From positions 1,916,001-1,980,000 of the forward strand of contig JAQISU010000033.1 in the NCBI GenBank assembly GCA_029339505.1: 64,000 bases of DNA. The letters run 5' to 3'. This DNA is from Unio delphinus (Eukaryota; Mollusca; Bivalvia; Unionida; Unionidae). The notes under the pieces were generated by a model. It saw only the letters and a list, made by a program, of their open reading frames with translations, did no database searches and was not told the DNA's origin. Position numbers and translations under genes: made by a program. Of this stretch, positions 51,508 to 62,606 are shown piece by piece (within the stretch, counting starts at the first letter, position 1; every line of letters begins with the position of its first letter).

Positions 51508-52215
51508 ATGGATGAATCACCAGTGGATGAATATAAATTATACAAGAAGGAATTCTATATCCTATGGTTTACTGGTATAAACGAGGATTTTCCACAAGAA
51601 ACTGTTGCAGTTTGTTCCATAGATATTGATGATGGTTCTACAAGCCTCATCAGGGTGTTTCATTCTGAAGCAGACGATGTTCAACGGGCGGAAGACAAAC
51701 TGTTAGAATGGTTATCTGACGATCCTTACGTCAATAGCAGCAGCAAGATGGATATAGAAATATTTCTAAACCATTCGCCCACGGCCTCGTTCTCGCACGC
51801 TTTTGTTGGATTGAAAGAAGTATTCGATGACCAGGAAAAAGATGTAACTATATTCATTCGCATTGTCAGGGTCTCAAACGTTGATGACGAAGACAGTATA
51901 GAGACTATGGAAAATAGAGAAGGTTTATGCCTTTTAAATGAAAACAACATCACGCTTTCGCCTGTTTCGGGTAAGGATTGGACATATCTAAGAGAGGTTC
52001 TTCGAGAAAACAGAGGACTTCGAGTTCAGAATGAAACCAGCGTGTTGACACGAACGAAACTAGCTAATATTCTTAACAGACGACAGTCTGTAGCAGTAAG
52101 AGTGGAACCAATAGTTGTAGAAGCGGAAATACAGACGGATGCAACGGGTGAGGAACCTAGCCAGAAACCAAATAAGAGACACTCCTCTTCGTCTTCATCT
52201 GATGAAGATAACTGA
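51508..52215 (+). CDS. AID/APOBEC-like deaminase-fold protein with lost zinc cysteines (predicted pseudo-deaminase)
   Basis: Open for 235 codons from ATG 51508 (context aagATGg) to TGA. The same frame is open back to a possible acceptor attacag at 51454, so upstream codons may also be coding. Residues 15-50 give FYILWFTG and ETVAVCSIDI (first strands). HSE at 52-54 matches the catalytic H-[AS]-E. IEIFLNHSP at 83-91 matches the strand before PCxxC, but the motif reads P91-T-A-S-F95, with both cysteines replaced at exact spacing. VTIFIRIVRV (113-122), REGLCLLNENNITLSPVSGK and DWTYLREVL follow in the family's order (GL..L...gi.l......W). The C-terminus is acidic and Ser-rich. Active members use His and two Cys to bind zinc, so this one should not be catalytic by the usual chemistry. 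The intact frame argues against simple decay. Family assignment is by motif reading. Confidence 0.7.
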   Translation: MDESPVDEYKLYKKEFYILWFTGINEDFPQETVAVCSIDIDDGSTSLIRVFHSEADDVQRAEDKLLEWLSDDPYVNSSSKMDIEIFLNHSPTASFSHAFVGLKEVFDDQEKDVTIFIRIVRVSNVDDEDSIETMENREGLCLLNENNITLSPVSGKDWTYLREVLRENRGLRVQNETSVLTRTKLANILNRRQSVAVRVEPIVVEAEIQTDATGEEPSQKPNKRHSSSSSSDEDN

Positions 52216-52218
52216 GCA

Positions 52219-52817
52219 AAATATACTATCTACTTCAACGAGTAGAACATTTTTTTCACTTTTAATTCTGAACACGTTAGCTCTCAGTTTATTCTCTGTC
52301 TCCGTTGCCTGATGGAACATATAGCTTTTCTCTTGAAGATAACGCACCTGATATTCCATTGTTTGAGCATACAAGACTGGAATTGTTTAAACTGTTAGAC
52401 TTTAGGTTTAAGTTTATTAGATTTATTTGTGAATGAACAGCTGTATCGTCTATTTGAAAGTAGAAATGACAAAGTGAACAATGTGGATGAATTTACTGAG
52501 TCACAAATGAAGCTTTCGAACAAGCAAATGACTGAACGTGATATTCCCCATCTCCACAACAAACGTGAGAGAAGCAGACTTAAAAATTACCATTCTGATC
52601 ATCGAAACTGTTATTTTAGAAATGTTTGTAACGTTTTCTTAATGGAATCGTTCAAACTACGACCATTGCTCTCTGGGGTATATAACAATAGCAATTTATT
52701 TGAGAATACAACATACATTTATTTACTTTGCTTATTGGCGTGTATTTTATATATAATTATGTCTAGACTAGAATAAGAAAATGAGCTTATAATATAAAGG
52801 TTACTGCAACTGTATGT
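52219..52817. other. Downstream flank or 3' UTR of the deaminase-like gene
   Basis: A frame open at 52429-52776 has no initiating ATG at its start and ends in a hydrophobic stretch (YLLCLLACILYIIMSRLE). It could be chance or a second exon; no family recognised. Confidence 0.35.
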
Positions 52818-52903
52818 GAAAATATGAACTCGTTTTGTCGGATGGATACTGTACTCCACAAGGTCGTGCGGTATCCATCCGAAAAAAGCTCGTTCATATT
52901 TTC
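52818..52903. other. Near-perfect hairpin (32-33 nt arms, 21-nt loop)
   Basis: Arm 52818-52849 (gaaaatatgaac...cggatggatac) pairs with 52871-52903 (gtatccatccg...gttcatattttc) with only a few mismatches, and weaker pairing extends outward (tgtatgtg / catataca). Could be a MITE-like fold-back or a pre-miRNA-like hairpin. A (TATC)n tract follows. Confidence 0.85.
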
Positions 52904-52919
52904 CCATATACATGTAATA

Positions 52920-52920
<1 letters not shown>

Positions 52921-52971
<51 letters not shown>
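52921..52971. repeat. (TATC)n microsatellite
   Basis: About 12 units, followed by a short (GTTC)n run. Confidence 0.97.
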
Positions 52972-52999
52972 CGGTCGTTCGTTCGTTCGTCGAGTTCAA

Positions 53000-54998
53000 A
53001 CAGTTGACTATCGCTAAATCTTATCAATATACCTCGGTATGATCTTAGGTTATCATTTTTTGTAATTTCTTAACATTTTTCTGTAATACTGTACATGTTT
53101 GAAATATTTTCCTTTAGTGAATATATTTTTCGATCGCTTGGTGCTCATATATTACTCCATTTTCATATTCTGATTTGTGGCTCCATTCTTAACTATTTAT
53201 GATGATATTGTGTTATCAGCAATCACCAGTCGGTATTATTTTTCGATGTCAAAAAAGGACATTTCACTCAAATAGCAATGCCATTATTTGTATTGTAAGA
53301 ACAACAATTTTCCCACTAAGATATATTATGGAGCACACTCATTCTTAGAACCTTGCGCAGCAATGCCATAAATCAGCATGCACATCAACTACCGTCTGTG
53401 CTCGTTTATAAGTCGAGTCCAACTAGAAACTGCACAGTCCTAGATCAGCGGTCGCATAATGGGCCTGGACATATCGGTCTGTGCAGTTTGTTAGGAGTAA
53501 TCAGTAGAACAAGTAACATAAACCCTGATATGTAGGCGCATTATGATACGGCAGATCATGGTCTTTTTTGGTTGCAGTTTGACTCGTTTAATAAGCTAGT
53601 ACAAATGGTTTACTGTAATACAAGATGGTAACGCTAGCTTAATTGGTCGTAAATATTTGGGCAATACGTCATGGTAATATTTTGTGACGTATATCAGTGA
53701 ACAGGCGTTACCAAATACATGCAGAAATCAATTCTTATATCATCGTTCAGGAAATATTTTAATACCATATTATTGTCTTTTTTGTTTATTGTGTATGTAA
53801 GTTCTTGGCGATCGAACAGGAAATACAATAGTGCCTTAAATGGTCAAAATGAGTTGTAGCTTTTTTGAAGCATTGTAGTTCTACTGCTTGCTAATTGGAT
53901 ATAACGAACTATAAATAAAGGTTATGATTCAGTTTTAATCTCTTTTTTTCTTGCTGCAAATGAATAAGAAAAAACGACCAATAAATCGTCAATTATAGTC
54001 TGCACAGTATATGATGGATTGAGCACGTGCTTCTTGACGATGGTAATTGAGGCAGAGGTGCTGCAAAGCAATTAATCGGGGCATTTCTGGCCAATCGGGG
54101 CCGCCATATTAGAACGGGAATATAATTCCACAGACCTGTCAGTCATGTATGTCACCTTGGAATCAATCAGTAACTACATCAGCATTCCGACAGCATTATT
54201 TTTGTTGTTGATGGTGGCATTGGCATAGACGTCAAAAATATGAAATTTCGCTTTGAACACTTTATTGTTTTTTTTTTTCCCTCGTACAATCAATGATACA
54301 GTTGTGTGACTGCATTCATTTTAAAACTTACTATTAGGCCAAAATGGTTTAAAGACTCCGGCTATTGTCCCACTACTGGCTTTCAGTTAGTTGTTATAAC
54401 TTTACCAAAAGTGCTTTTATCAGCATTCGCTAAGCCAGGCATGTCACAAATTTTCAACGCTTCGCAAAAATACTTATTTTTCTTCCATGGGCTGCTTAAT
54501 ACCATAAACAAGTATCCGGATATGTATTCTGTTGGGTTCCAATGATTTTACGTTCAAACGTTCCAAATGTATCTCAAAATATGCCGTAACAGCAGACCAC
54601 TGTTCTGGAACCAAAGCGGCATCTGAAAACGGGAAGCCAGAAACGGTTATTTCCCCTGTCAGTCCTATACCTAAGCATGAGCAGTTTCATTCAGGACGAG
54701 GGACGGATATGCGTTTTTTTATTTTTAAAAGAACAAGCCCTGTGATACAAATAAGCAGATAAAACCAGGTCGCTGGAAATAGAATGCACATGCATGTACT
54801 TAGCAACACCAAGGATGTTGCCGCTGTGAGATGCAACCATATGGTCCCATTAAGGTGTGATATTTTGATCATATTGACCTAACCTTCGTTAAACATCTAT
54901 GGTTCAAGAAAACCGAATTTGTATAACCTGAATTCCGTATCGGAGCTTCTGCTATACTACTGATTTTTGGCCCATTTGTCAGCATCTGTCTAACCACG

Positions 54999-55002
<4 letters not shown>
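53000..55002. other. Intergenic, nothing firm
   Basis: No gene recognised. An 11-bp inverted repeat (aaactgcacag 53427-53437 / ctgtgcagttt 53479-53489) is present. Two overlapping frames at 54306-54762 have no family resemblance. An AATAAA at 53914 is a distant poly(A) candidate. Confidence 0.45.

Positions 55003-55088
<86 letters not shown>
55003..55088. repeat. (TA)n microsatellite
   Basis: About 42 TA units. Confidence 0.98.
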
Positions 55089-55096
<8 letters not shown>

Positions 55097-55324
55097 GTTA
55101 ATCAGCTTTCATATGAATACAAATTGATTAAAAATAGTGGACTAGATAGACTATGAGAACAGTTTTCGAACAGAATTTTAATTGTATGTATTAAAAACTA
55201 TATATAAATAATTTTAGAGATTTGTTCAGTTGACAGGTAATAGGACTATTTCGCGAGTTTAACATCCATGAAATATAGTCGGTACCTTAAGATAACATAT
55301 GTTTACAGATTTAAATGTGTTTAA

Positions 55325-56435
55325 AGTATGATCAAAGCTATATTGTTACAAGTCTGAATAGGCTAAACAAATGGTCAAAGCCATCCGTGAAAGTACGGTC
55401 AAAGATAGAATTGTTACATGTCTGAATAGGCTAAAAGTATGGTCAAAGCCATCCGTGAAAGTACGGTCAAAGATAGAAGTGTTACAGGTCTGAATAGGCT
55501 AAAAGTATGGTCAAAAAGCCATCAGTGAAAGTACGGTCAAAGATAGAAATGTTACAGGTCTGAAAAGGCTAAACGTACGGTCAAGGATATCATGTTACAA
55601 ACCTGAATGGGTTAAACGTATGGTCAAAGATAGCAGTGCCACAAGTCTAGGTTAAAAGCATTGTTAAAGATTACAGTGTTTAAAGTTTGAATGGGTCAAA
55701 AGTATGATCAAAGATAGCAGTTTTTACAACTATATATCAAAGACAGCAGTGCCACAGGTCTGAATGTGTTGAAAGTAAGGTCAAAGCTAGAAGTCTGAAT
55801 GGGGTAAAGAATGGCTAAAGCTATAAGTGCCCCAATTCTGAATGGGTTGAAAAGATGGTTAAAACTCAACGCTACAAGTCTAAATGGGTTAAATTATGGG
55901 CAAAGATAGTAGTGTTACAAGTCTGAATGGGCTAACAAATTGCCACAAATAGCACTGCTACAAGTCTAAATTGGTTAAATTATGGTCAAAGCTAGAAGAG
56001 CTACAAGTCTGAATGGGTTAAAAGTATGGTCAAAGATAGTGTTACATGTCTGAATGTGCTAACAAATTGCCACAACTAGCACTGCTATAAGTCTAAATGG
56101 GGTAAAGTATGGGCAAAGATAAATGTGTTACAGATCTGAATGGGTCATCAGTACGATCAAAAGTAGCAGTGCTTCAACTCTGAATGGGTTAAAAGTACGA
56201 TCAATGATAGCATGCTACAACTCTGAATGGGTTAAAAGTACGATCAAAGATAGCAGTGCTCCAGCTCTGAATGGGTTAAAAAAACAATCAAAAATAGCAG
56301 TGCAACGAGTTTGAATGTGTTGAAAATATGGACAATGCTAGCAGTACCACAAGTCTGAATGGGTTGAAAGTATTATCAAAGATAGCAGTGCAACAAGTCT
56401 GAATGGGTTACATGTATGGTCAAAGATATTACTGC
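55325..56435. repeat. 44-bp minisatellite, about 25 degenerate copies
   Basis: Unit of the form gtctgaatgggttaaaagta tggtcaaagatagcagtgtt acaa. Copies vary in length by a few bases and in sequence; the leftmost ones (aggctaaaagtatggtcaaa) form a local subfamily. Confidence 0.95.
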
Positions 56436-56439
56436 TGTA

Positions 56440-57065
56440 AAAATAGTAGTAAAGAGAATTGAAGTAATTATATTTTATGTTATATATTAACATATTTACT
56501 TAACCTGTTTTAAAGCAAAGATGCATATTTACAGGTGAAATTGAATTATAGCTTTGATAGCTAGGTACGTATACTGTGTAGTATGAAAAAGAACAAAGTA
56601 TGTAGTAGATAAATGCACAAGTGTTTATCCTGTTTAAGTCCGATTTGGAACAAAATATGCTGATTCGGCATATGAAAGTCGTAATTACGACTCGACAATA
56701 GAAAGTTAAATTGGACATAAATCTAAACTCAGTCATACGTTTATTATGATGATGTAAAATTGCTGACAATATAAGACACTTGTTTTAGACGGTCGTCCAG
56801 TTGGCTTGTTAATTAAACCTTACAGTTTATCAAGCATAACTTTCTGGATGATTTTGAACGTTTCGTATAACCAACAAAAAAAATTGTACACAAATTTTGT
56901 TATTAGGATCCAACAAGTTCAGTTATTTACACAGAAATCAATATAATAAAAAGCGAATATATTTAACTAAAAAATTAAACAGGAAAACAGATCAACGTTT
57001 TATCAGTTTAATTCATGATTTCAATTACATTAACTACGAAAATATAGATTTGACTCCATGGAACT
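56440..57065. other. Intergenic, nothing recognised
   Basis: AT-rich, short ORFs only. Confidence 0.5.
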
Positions 57066-57069
57066 ATTT

Positions 57070-57200
57070 AACCTCAGGCAAGTAAAGTGATGATGAGCTT
57101 GCCACTTTAGTGAAGAACCTGGATGAAACATCTTCCAGATTTGACATGTAGATAAGTGTGGAGAAGACAAAGCTAATGACAAATTGTGGCAAACAAACCT
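57070..57200 (+). mobile_element. Fragment of the same RTE-like LINE as at 2955-5610
   Basis: Plus-strand reading DDELATLVKNLDETSSRFDM matches EDELATLEKNLDETSSRFYM of the minus-strand element near 3650-3710, followed by VEKTKLMTN. Only about 130 bp survive. Confidence 0.85.
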
Positions 57201-57924
57201 CAACCAAGATTTGATGGGTTAATGGTGATGGACTTTGGTTGGGTGTAGAATCTCTTGGTCTTGATTCTGGCTCACTCATGTCATCTTTCAAATCTCTGGC
57301 ATGAATTTGTGCCAAGACTTAAGCTACTGTGTGGGGCGATAAATCACGTCTTTGCCTCTTGCTTTCCTCTTCTTTCTCTTCGAAATAATGCGATAGTTCA
57401 ATCTTGACTGCAAAACGTCAAATGACTACATTTTAAACGTCATGGGACCCTTTATATCCATGTCAGACTAGTGTCATGTTTTTCATTATTCATTTCACTT
57501 TCAAACCGACCAGAAAGACGGGAGAGCCAACACAGATTGAACTTCTGTTTAGAGCTTTGTGAGAACTCATACGAACGTTTCCTTACGACTAGCCAACACA
57601 CTACTCCCCCTCCTCTCGAGATAAAAGTCAAGATACTTGCTATATATGTAAGAAGAAATCACATTGGTCTTTAGAATGTCCTGAAAGTCAAGAAAACAAG
57701 AGAGATGTCAGAAGAGATATACATCAAGATACCTGTTATCATTATCAAGAGGAAGGACATTGGTGTTCATAATAAGCTTAGAAACAATAGGAGCAATAGA
57801 AAGAGGGGTTCTGTGAACAGGAAGAAGAGGTACCCTTTCCAAAGAAAGAACCCGAATACGTACCGAAAGAGAAAAACGATAAGAAAAGACGATGAGACGA
57901 CGCGTCAGTGGACAGTACATTTGG

Positions 57925-58555
57925 GTTTTTTTCCCTTATCGTGCGTGAATAATAGAAATTTTGTGTTGTCTTCCCTTGTGTGGATAGTAGATTTGAGTTG
58001 GGTCGTCTTCCCGTGTGTTGATAGTAGATTTGAGGTTTGTTTTTTATCCTCTTCCTTTGTGTAGATAGTAGATTGTGTGGGGTATTTTTTCGTCTTCCCG
58101 TGTGTGAATAGTAGATTTGGTTGAGTTTTTTTTCTTTCTCCTCTTACTGTGTGCGAATAGTGTATTTGTGTGGCTTTTTCGTCTATTCTTCCCTTGTGTG
58201 GATAGTGTGGATGTGTATGTATTATGTTACGTTGTGTGAATATTATATTTGGAATTTGTTGCTTGTTTGTTTGATTTTTTTCTATTCCAATGTGTGGAAA
58301 ATATATTTAGGGTTTATATGCATTCGCGTACGTTTGTGTGGATATTGGATATTTGTCTTTGTTTTCTCCTCTTCCCGTCTGTGGATATTATATTTGTGGT
58401 TTGTTTATTTACTCCTTCCCGTGTATGGATATTAAATATTGTTTCTGGGTTTTTTCTTCTTCCCGTGTGTGGATAGTATATATGGAGTTTGTTCTTTACC
58501 TCTCCCCTCTGTGTGGATAGTATAAATTGGATCTTTTTCTTCTTCCCTCAGTGTG
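57925..58555. repeat. Degenerate tandem array, period about 50-60 bp
   Basis: Repeats the phrase cttcccgtgtgtggatagta followed by a T-rich spacer roughly 11 times; spacer length varies. It passes into (GT)n at 58555-58577 and then (TA)n. Confidence 0.85.
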
Positions 58556-58622
58556 GGTGTGTGTGTGTGTGTGTGTGCGCGAGTTTTCGTGCGTTGTGTT
58601 CATATTATATTTGTGGGTTTTT

Positions 58623-58731
<109 letters not shown>

Positions 58732-60597
58732 CACTGGTTACCACGAATTTGACTGTAAAAGTATCTCAAGTGGAAAAACAAAGTTGAGATCAGGGGCAGG
58801 CAAAAGAAAGTTGGTGATGGCATAATTTTCCGTGTATGAAAAAACACGTTAGGAATTACAATCGCTTTCCAAAGACAAAAACAAATTTAAAAAATAATTC
58901 ACCACTATATCCTTGCTTTTTTAACTTTTTTAAAAATATTTTTCTTTTAAATTTTGAAAGAGAAAACATTCATTTTTACTGGAATACGATTTAATTCTTC
59001 AGAATAAATTACACAATCATTTAATACTGTTAAAAAAAACAAGACAAACCACAATCCAGAATCGTTTACAACTCAGCAATTTAAATATGTCGCTGTGAAG
59101 TGCCAAATTTCAGTTGATCTATTAATAAACCATTAGGTGGGACCAGATAGCCATTAGTTAGATTTATGAGACACGTCGTGCCAAAGAGACGGATCTGTAT
59201 AATAGGATGTGACCGTTGTACTAATTAAACGTTGTTGATTCTGCAGCCGACTAACTGCTGGCGACCTTTTAAAGTTTAATTTCTCACAAAAAGTGTCAGA
59301 ATTGAGAAAATGCAGAGATCCTGTTACTTAAAAACCAAGCATGTCATATTGACCATGACGTAAGCGACTATTAGAGGACAGCGGAAGAAAATACATTTGA
59401 TTCTAATTGGTCACGGTTAAATAAGGGGTGTGTTTCCACACGAATTCGTAGAACATAATACTGGCCTAGTGAAATTAAAGGTTACTCTTGAAATTTCTCT
59501 GCAAGAGAGGAAGCCACAGTTAGAATTATTTAGTAAGACTCCGGATGCTATTTGAGAGAAATACATTCGTAAGGAAGCTTGGTCGAAAACCGCCAGAACC
59601 GACGGTTGAGTGACACAGCAAAAACACACAAAGGTACTGCCACAATTCCATGTATATTGTTGATGCAATTTATATGATGTTTGCTTAGTTTACAGGTCTG
59701 CATGATTTCGTTTGATACATTTGTATAATTGATTTAATTTGATACATTTGTATAATAATGTGTTTGTATTATGAATCAGAAGTCCTTGCATGAATTCATT
59801 TGATACATTTATTTAATAATGTGCTTTTGAATTATGAACTGGAATTCTTACCTTAATTCTTAGTTAAGAATGACGTAGTGTTAATTTATGTCGTAAAAAC
59901 ACTATGCTGAGTATGAATAGGAAGTGTTACGTTAATTCTTGAACTTATCATATTGTTTGGATCATGATTGTGCTCTAAGAATTAAATGTATTACGTTAGT
60001 AAGGGATTTACAAGAATACATGTATACGATTTATGTACTGTGGAAAATTAAGGCAGAGCCATAATTCAACGCCTCGACATTGAATTTAACAGTGAACGAG
60101 GATCAAGGGTTAGCAGGTTATGCAAAATCGAACAAAACACTGACTTCGATTGTACCACTCGATCAAATGATGATTTAAACTATCAGTAATAGAAAGGCTA
60201 ATTTGTTTAATTCTATTTCAAATCAAATTGTAATTCGGTGAAAGTTATATTTCTAAACCGCGTGTATTCCTAATGAAAGGAAGTTTCATAATTGTGTATG
60301 TAATTGATTAAATTGTTTATTAATCTTTACGGGGGCTCGGAGTTGTTTTGTTCAATATATCTGTTCAGTTTATCATCTTTACTATTCTCCTACTCGAACC
60401 GGGCAATTATATCGAGGGCGGTCATCTCTTAGATAACGAATATCAAAAGGGAGTGGGTTATAGTTATTATTGTTATATGTTGTACAATACCCCTTGTCAA
60501 GTGGGACTTAACACTTACCCTTTGACAAGTGGGGCTTATACAATATTACACGAATAACACTCATAACCCGCGAGTAACCTGACACTGTCCGTAAGAC

Positions 60598-60599
<2 letters not shown>

Positions 60600-60692
<93 letters not shown>

Positions 60693-60770
60693 CAGACAGA
60701 CAGAGAGACAGAGACAGATACAGTGACACAGACAGAGACAGAGAAACAGAAAGAGAGACAGAGCAAAACA
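60600..60770. repeat. (GT)n, (GA)n, then degenerate (GACA)n
   Basis: About 23 GT units, about 17 GA units, then imperfect GACA/GAGACA repeats. Confidence 0.96.
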
Positions 60771-61152
60771 AGGATGAAATCAACTTCTTCTCCATGAAAT
60801 TCTGCATGTAAATGTAAAAGAGATACATAATTTGATAACATGTAAAGTGTGAGAACAGTTTTAGCATTCGTAACTTCGCACAATCTAATTAACATTATCA
60901 GGCTTTGTTTGGGTTTGTATAAAAGAGCATGAGGTTTTACCAATACATTTATTTTCTTAATTGTTTTATTCCTAATGTGAATTGGCAAACTACATATAAT
61001 TTTCTCCCAATTTGAAATTAGATATAGTTTGTGTCAAATTCCAACATACGGGATGTGACAGTCATACAAATAAAACTTAAAACATACATGGAAGGTCCCA
61101 GCTCAATATCCTGTGTTTTTAAAAAGGTTGTCAACATTACAAATATTTAAAT

Positions 61153-61153
<1 letters not shown>

Positions 61154-61206
<53 letters not shown>
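61154..61206. repeat. (CT)n microsatellite
   Basis: About 26 CT units. Confidence 0.97.
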
Positions 61207-61209
<3 letters not shown>

Positions 61210-62340
61210 ATATATTAATGCTGTGTGAGAGGATTAAAAGAGAATTATAATATATTAAATATAAACATAGTTATGTGCTAAATATTGAGAGGCAGTTTAT
61301 AATAAAACTATTTTAAAATATTAATATACCGTTTTGTCAAACGCGAATAGTTTCAGCTCATAGTCATACACATTTGCGTAAAAATTAACTGATGGATCTC
61401 AACCTACTGAGGGCATATACAAATATATGAGAAGGGTGACAAATTTTGTGGCCGATACAATGGCAGTTGCAATTATTTTATTCCGAAATGTAAGGTCACT
61501 ATCCCATAATAGTACAGAAACGTCAAGCGAACAATACATTACAAAAGCATCCGTGTAAAAAAAAAATCATGATATTTAAGCCGACAATTATCACCTTGAA
61601 CAACATTGGGGTTTATCAAGTTGAAACATCTAACCCTTCACACCATGTTTACTAAACCACATAATTACCAAACATATGTATTATTCTACGTTGTATCGGC
61701 AAATAAAATTTATGAAATTAGATCATGAAATATATGTCTATTTCAGTTTTGACAAATAATATGAAATATAATTTACTGTTATTATCCAGGTCTTCTTGTA
61801 CGGATACACCTATAGGATATTCCATTCCATCCATAATGTTTATCACATATGTCACATACAGGGAAGAAACCGATCAGAAGTCCACGCTATTTCATTTGAA
61901 GAGTTGATTGATTCGGTGTTTATTTCTACAGCCGCTCAAATGTAAATGAGCAATACAAACGTGGAACATCACGGTTTTTATTTAGAAGAAATATTGTCAC
62001 GAAAAGTATGAAAACGTGTGTTTGTAGTTTGAAAAATAAATATTCTTTGCAGCACATTTAATATTTAGACGAATAGAGATCACCATAATCCTTTTATGTA
62101 AAAAAAAACCTGGACAAGAAATCAGATGATAGAGTTTAAATATGTTCTTAACAGGATTCGAACCTGTTCAGTAATTTGTATGGCTGATAGGGACAATCTT
62201 CTGTTTGGTACATAGATATCATGCATGCATACAGGTAAACACAAATCTGAAAATTTGACTTTAAAGTTCCACTTACACTGTGAAGGTTTAAAACTACAAT
62301 ATTGCCTTATATTAATTATCGTTCATACTCCATCTAACTA

Positions 62341-62595
62341 TGGGGCCCTGAGTGGCCGAGTGGTCTAAAGCGCTTTCCGTTACGGATCACTGCCATCTCA
62401 CCTCTGTCTGCGTGGATTCGAGTCTCATATTCGGCTAACGTAGTTATGTGAGAAAGCTTGCCAGTAGCTTCTAGTGGGTCGGTGGTTCTTTCCGGGGGTT
62501 TTCCCCGTTTTCTTCCTCCACCAATAATACTGGCCGCCATGTATAGCCTATCGTGTGCTGAAAAATGGCGTTAAACCTAACAACAACAACAACAA
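62341..62595 (+). mobile_element. SINE family A, full length, 11-bp TSD (reference copy)
   Basis: Head gggccctgagtggccgagtg with A-box and long-arm spacing, B-box-like ggattcgagtctc, body ggtcggtggttctttccggg, 3' block gtgctgaaaaatggcgttaa and (AAC)n tail. The direct repeat ccatctaacta flanks it at 62330-62340 and 62596-62606. Confidence 0.97.
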
Positions 62596-62606
62596 CCATC
62601 TAACTA

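Noticed and set aside
52429..52776. 115-codon frame ending in a hydrophobic segment
   Set aside because: No ATG at its start, no acceptor phase matching the upstream gene, no family seen; kept only as a note.
57705..58064. 119-codon ATG-started Lys/Arg-rich frame
   Set aside because: Its second half is the degenerate array at 57925-58555, and the first half has no family resemblance or splice sites.
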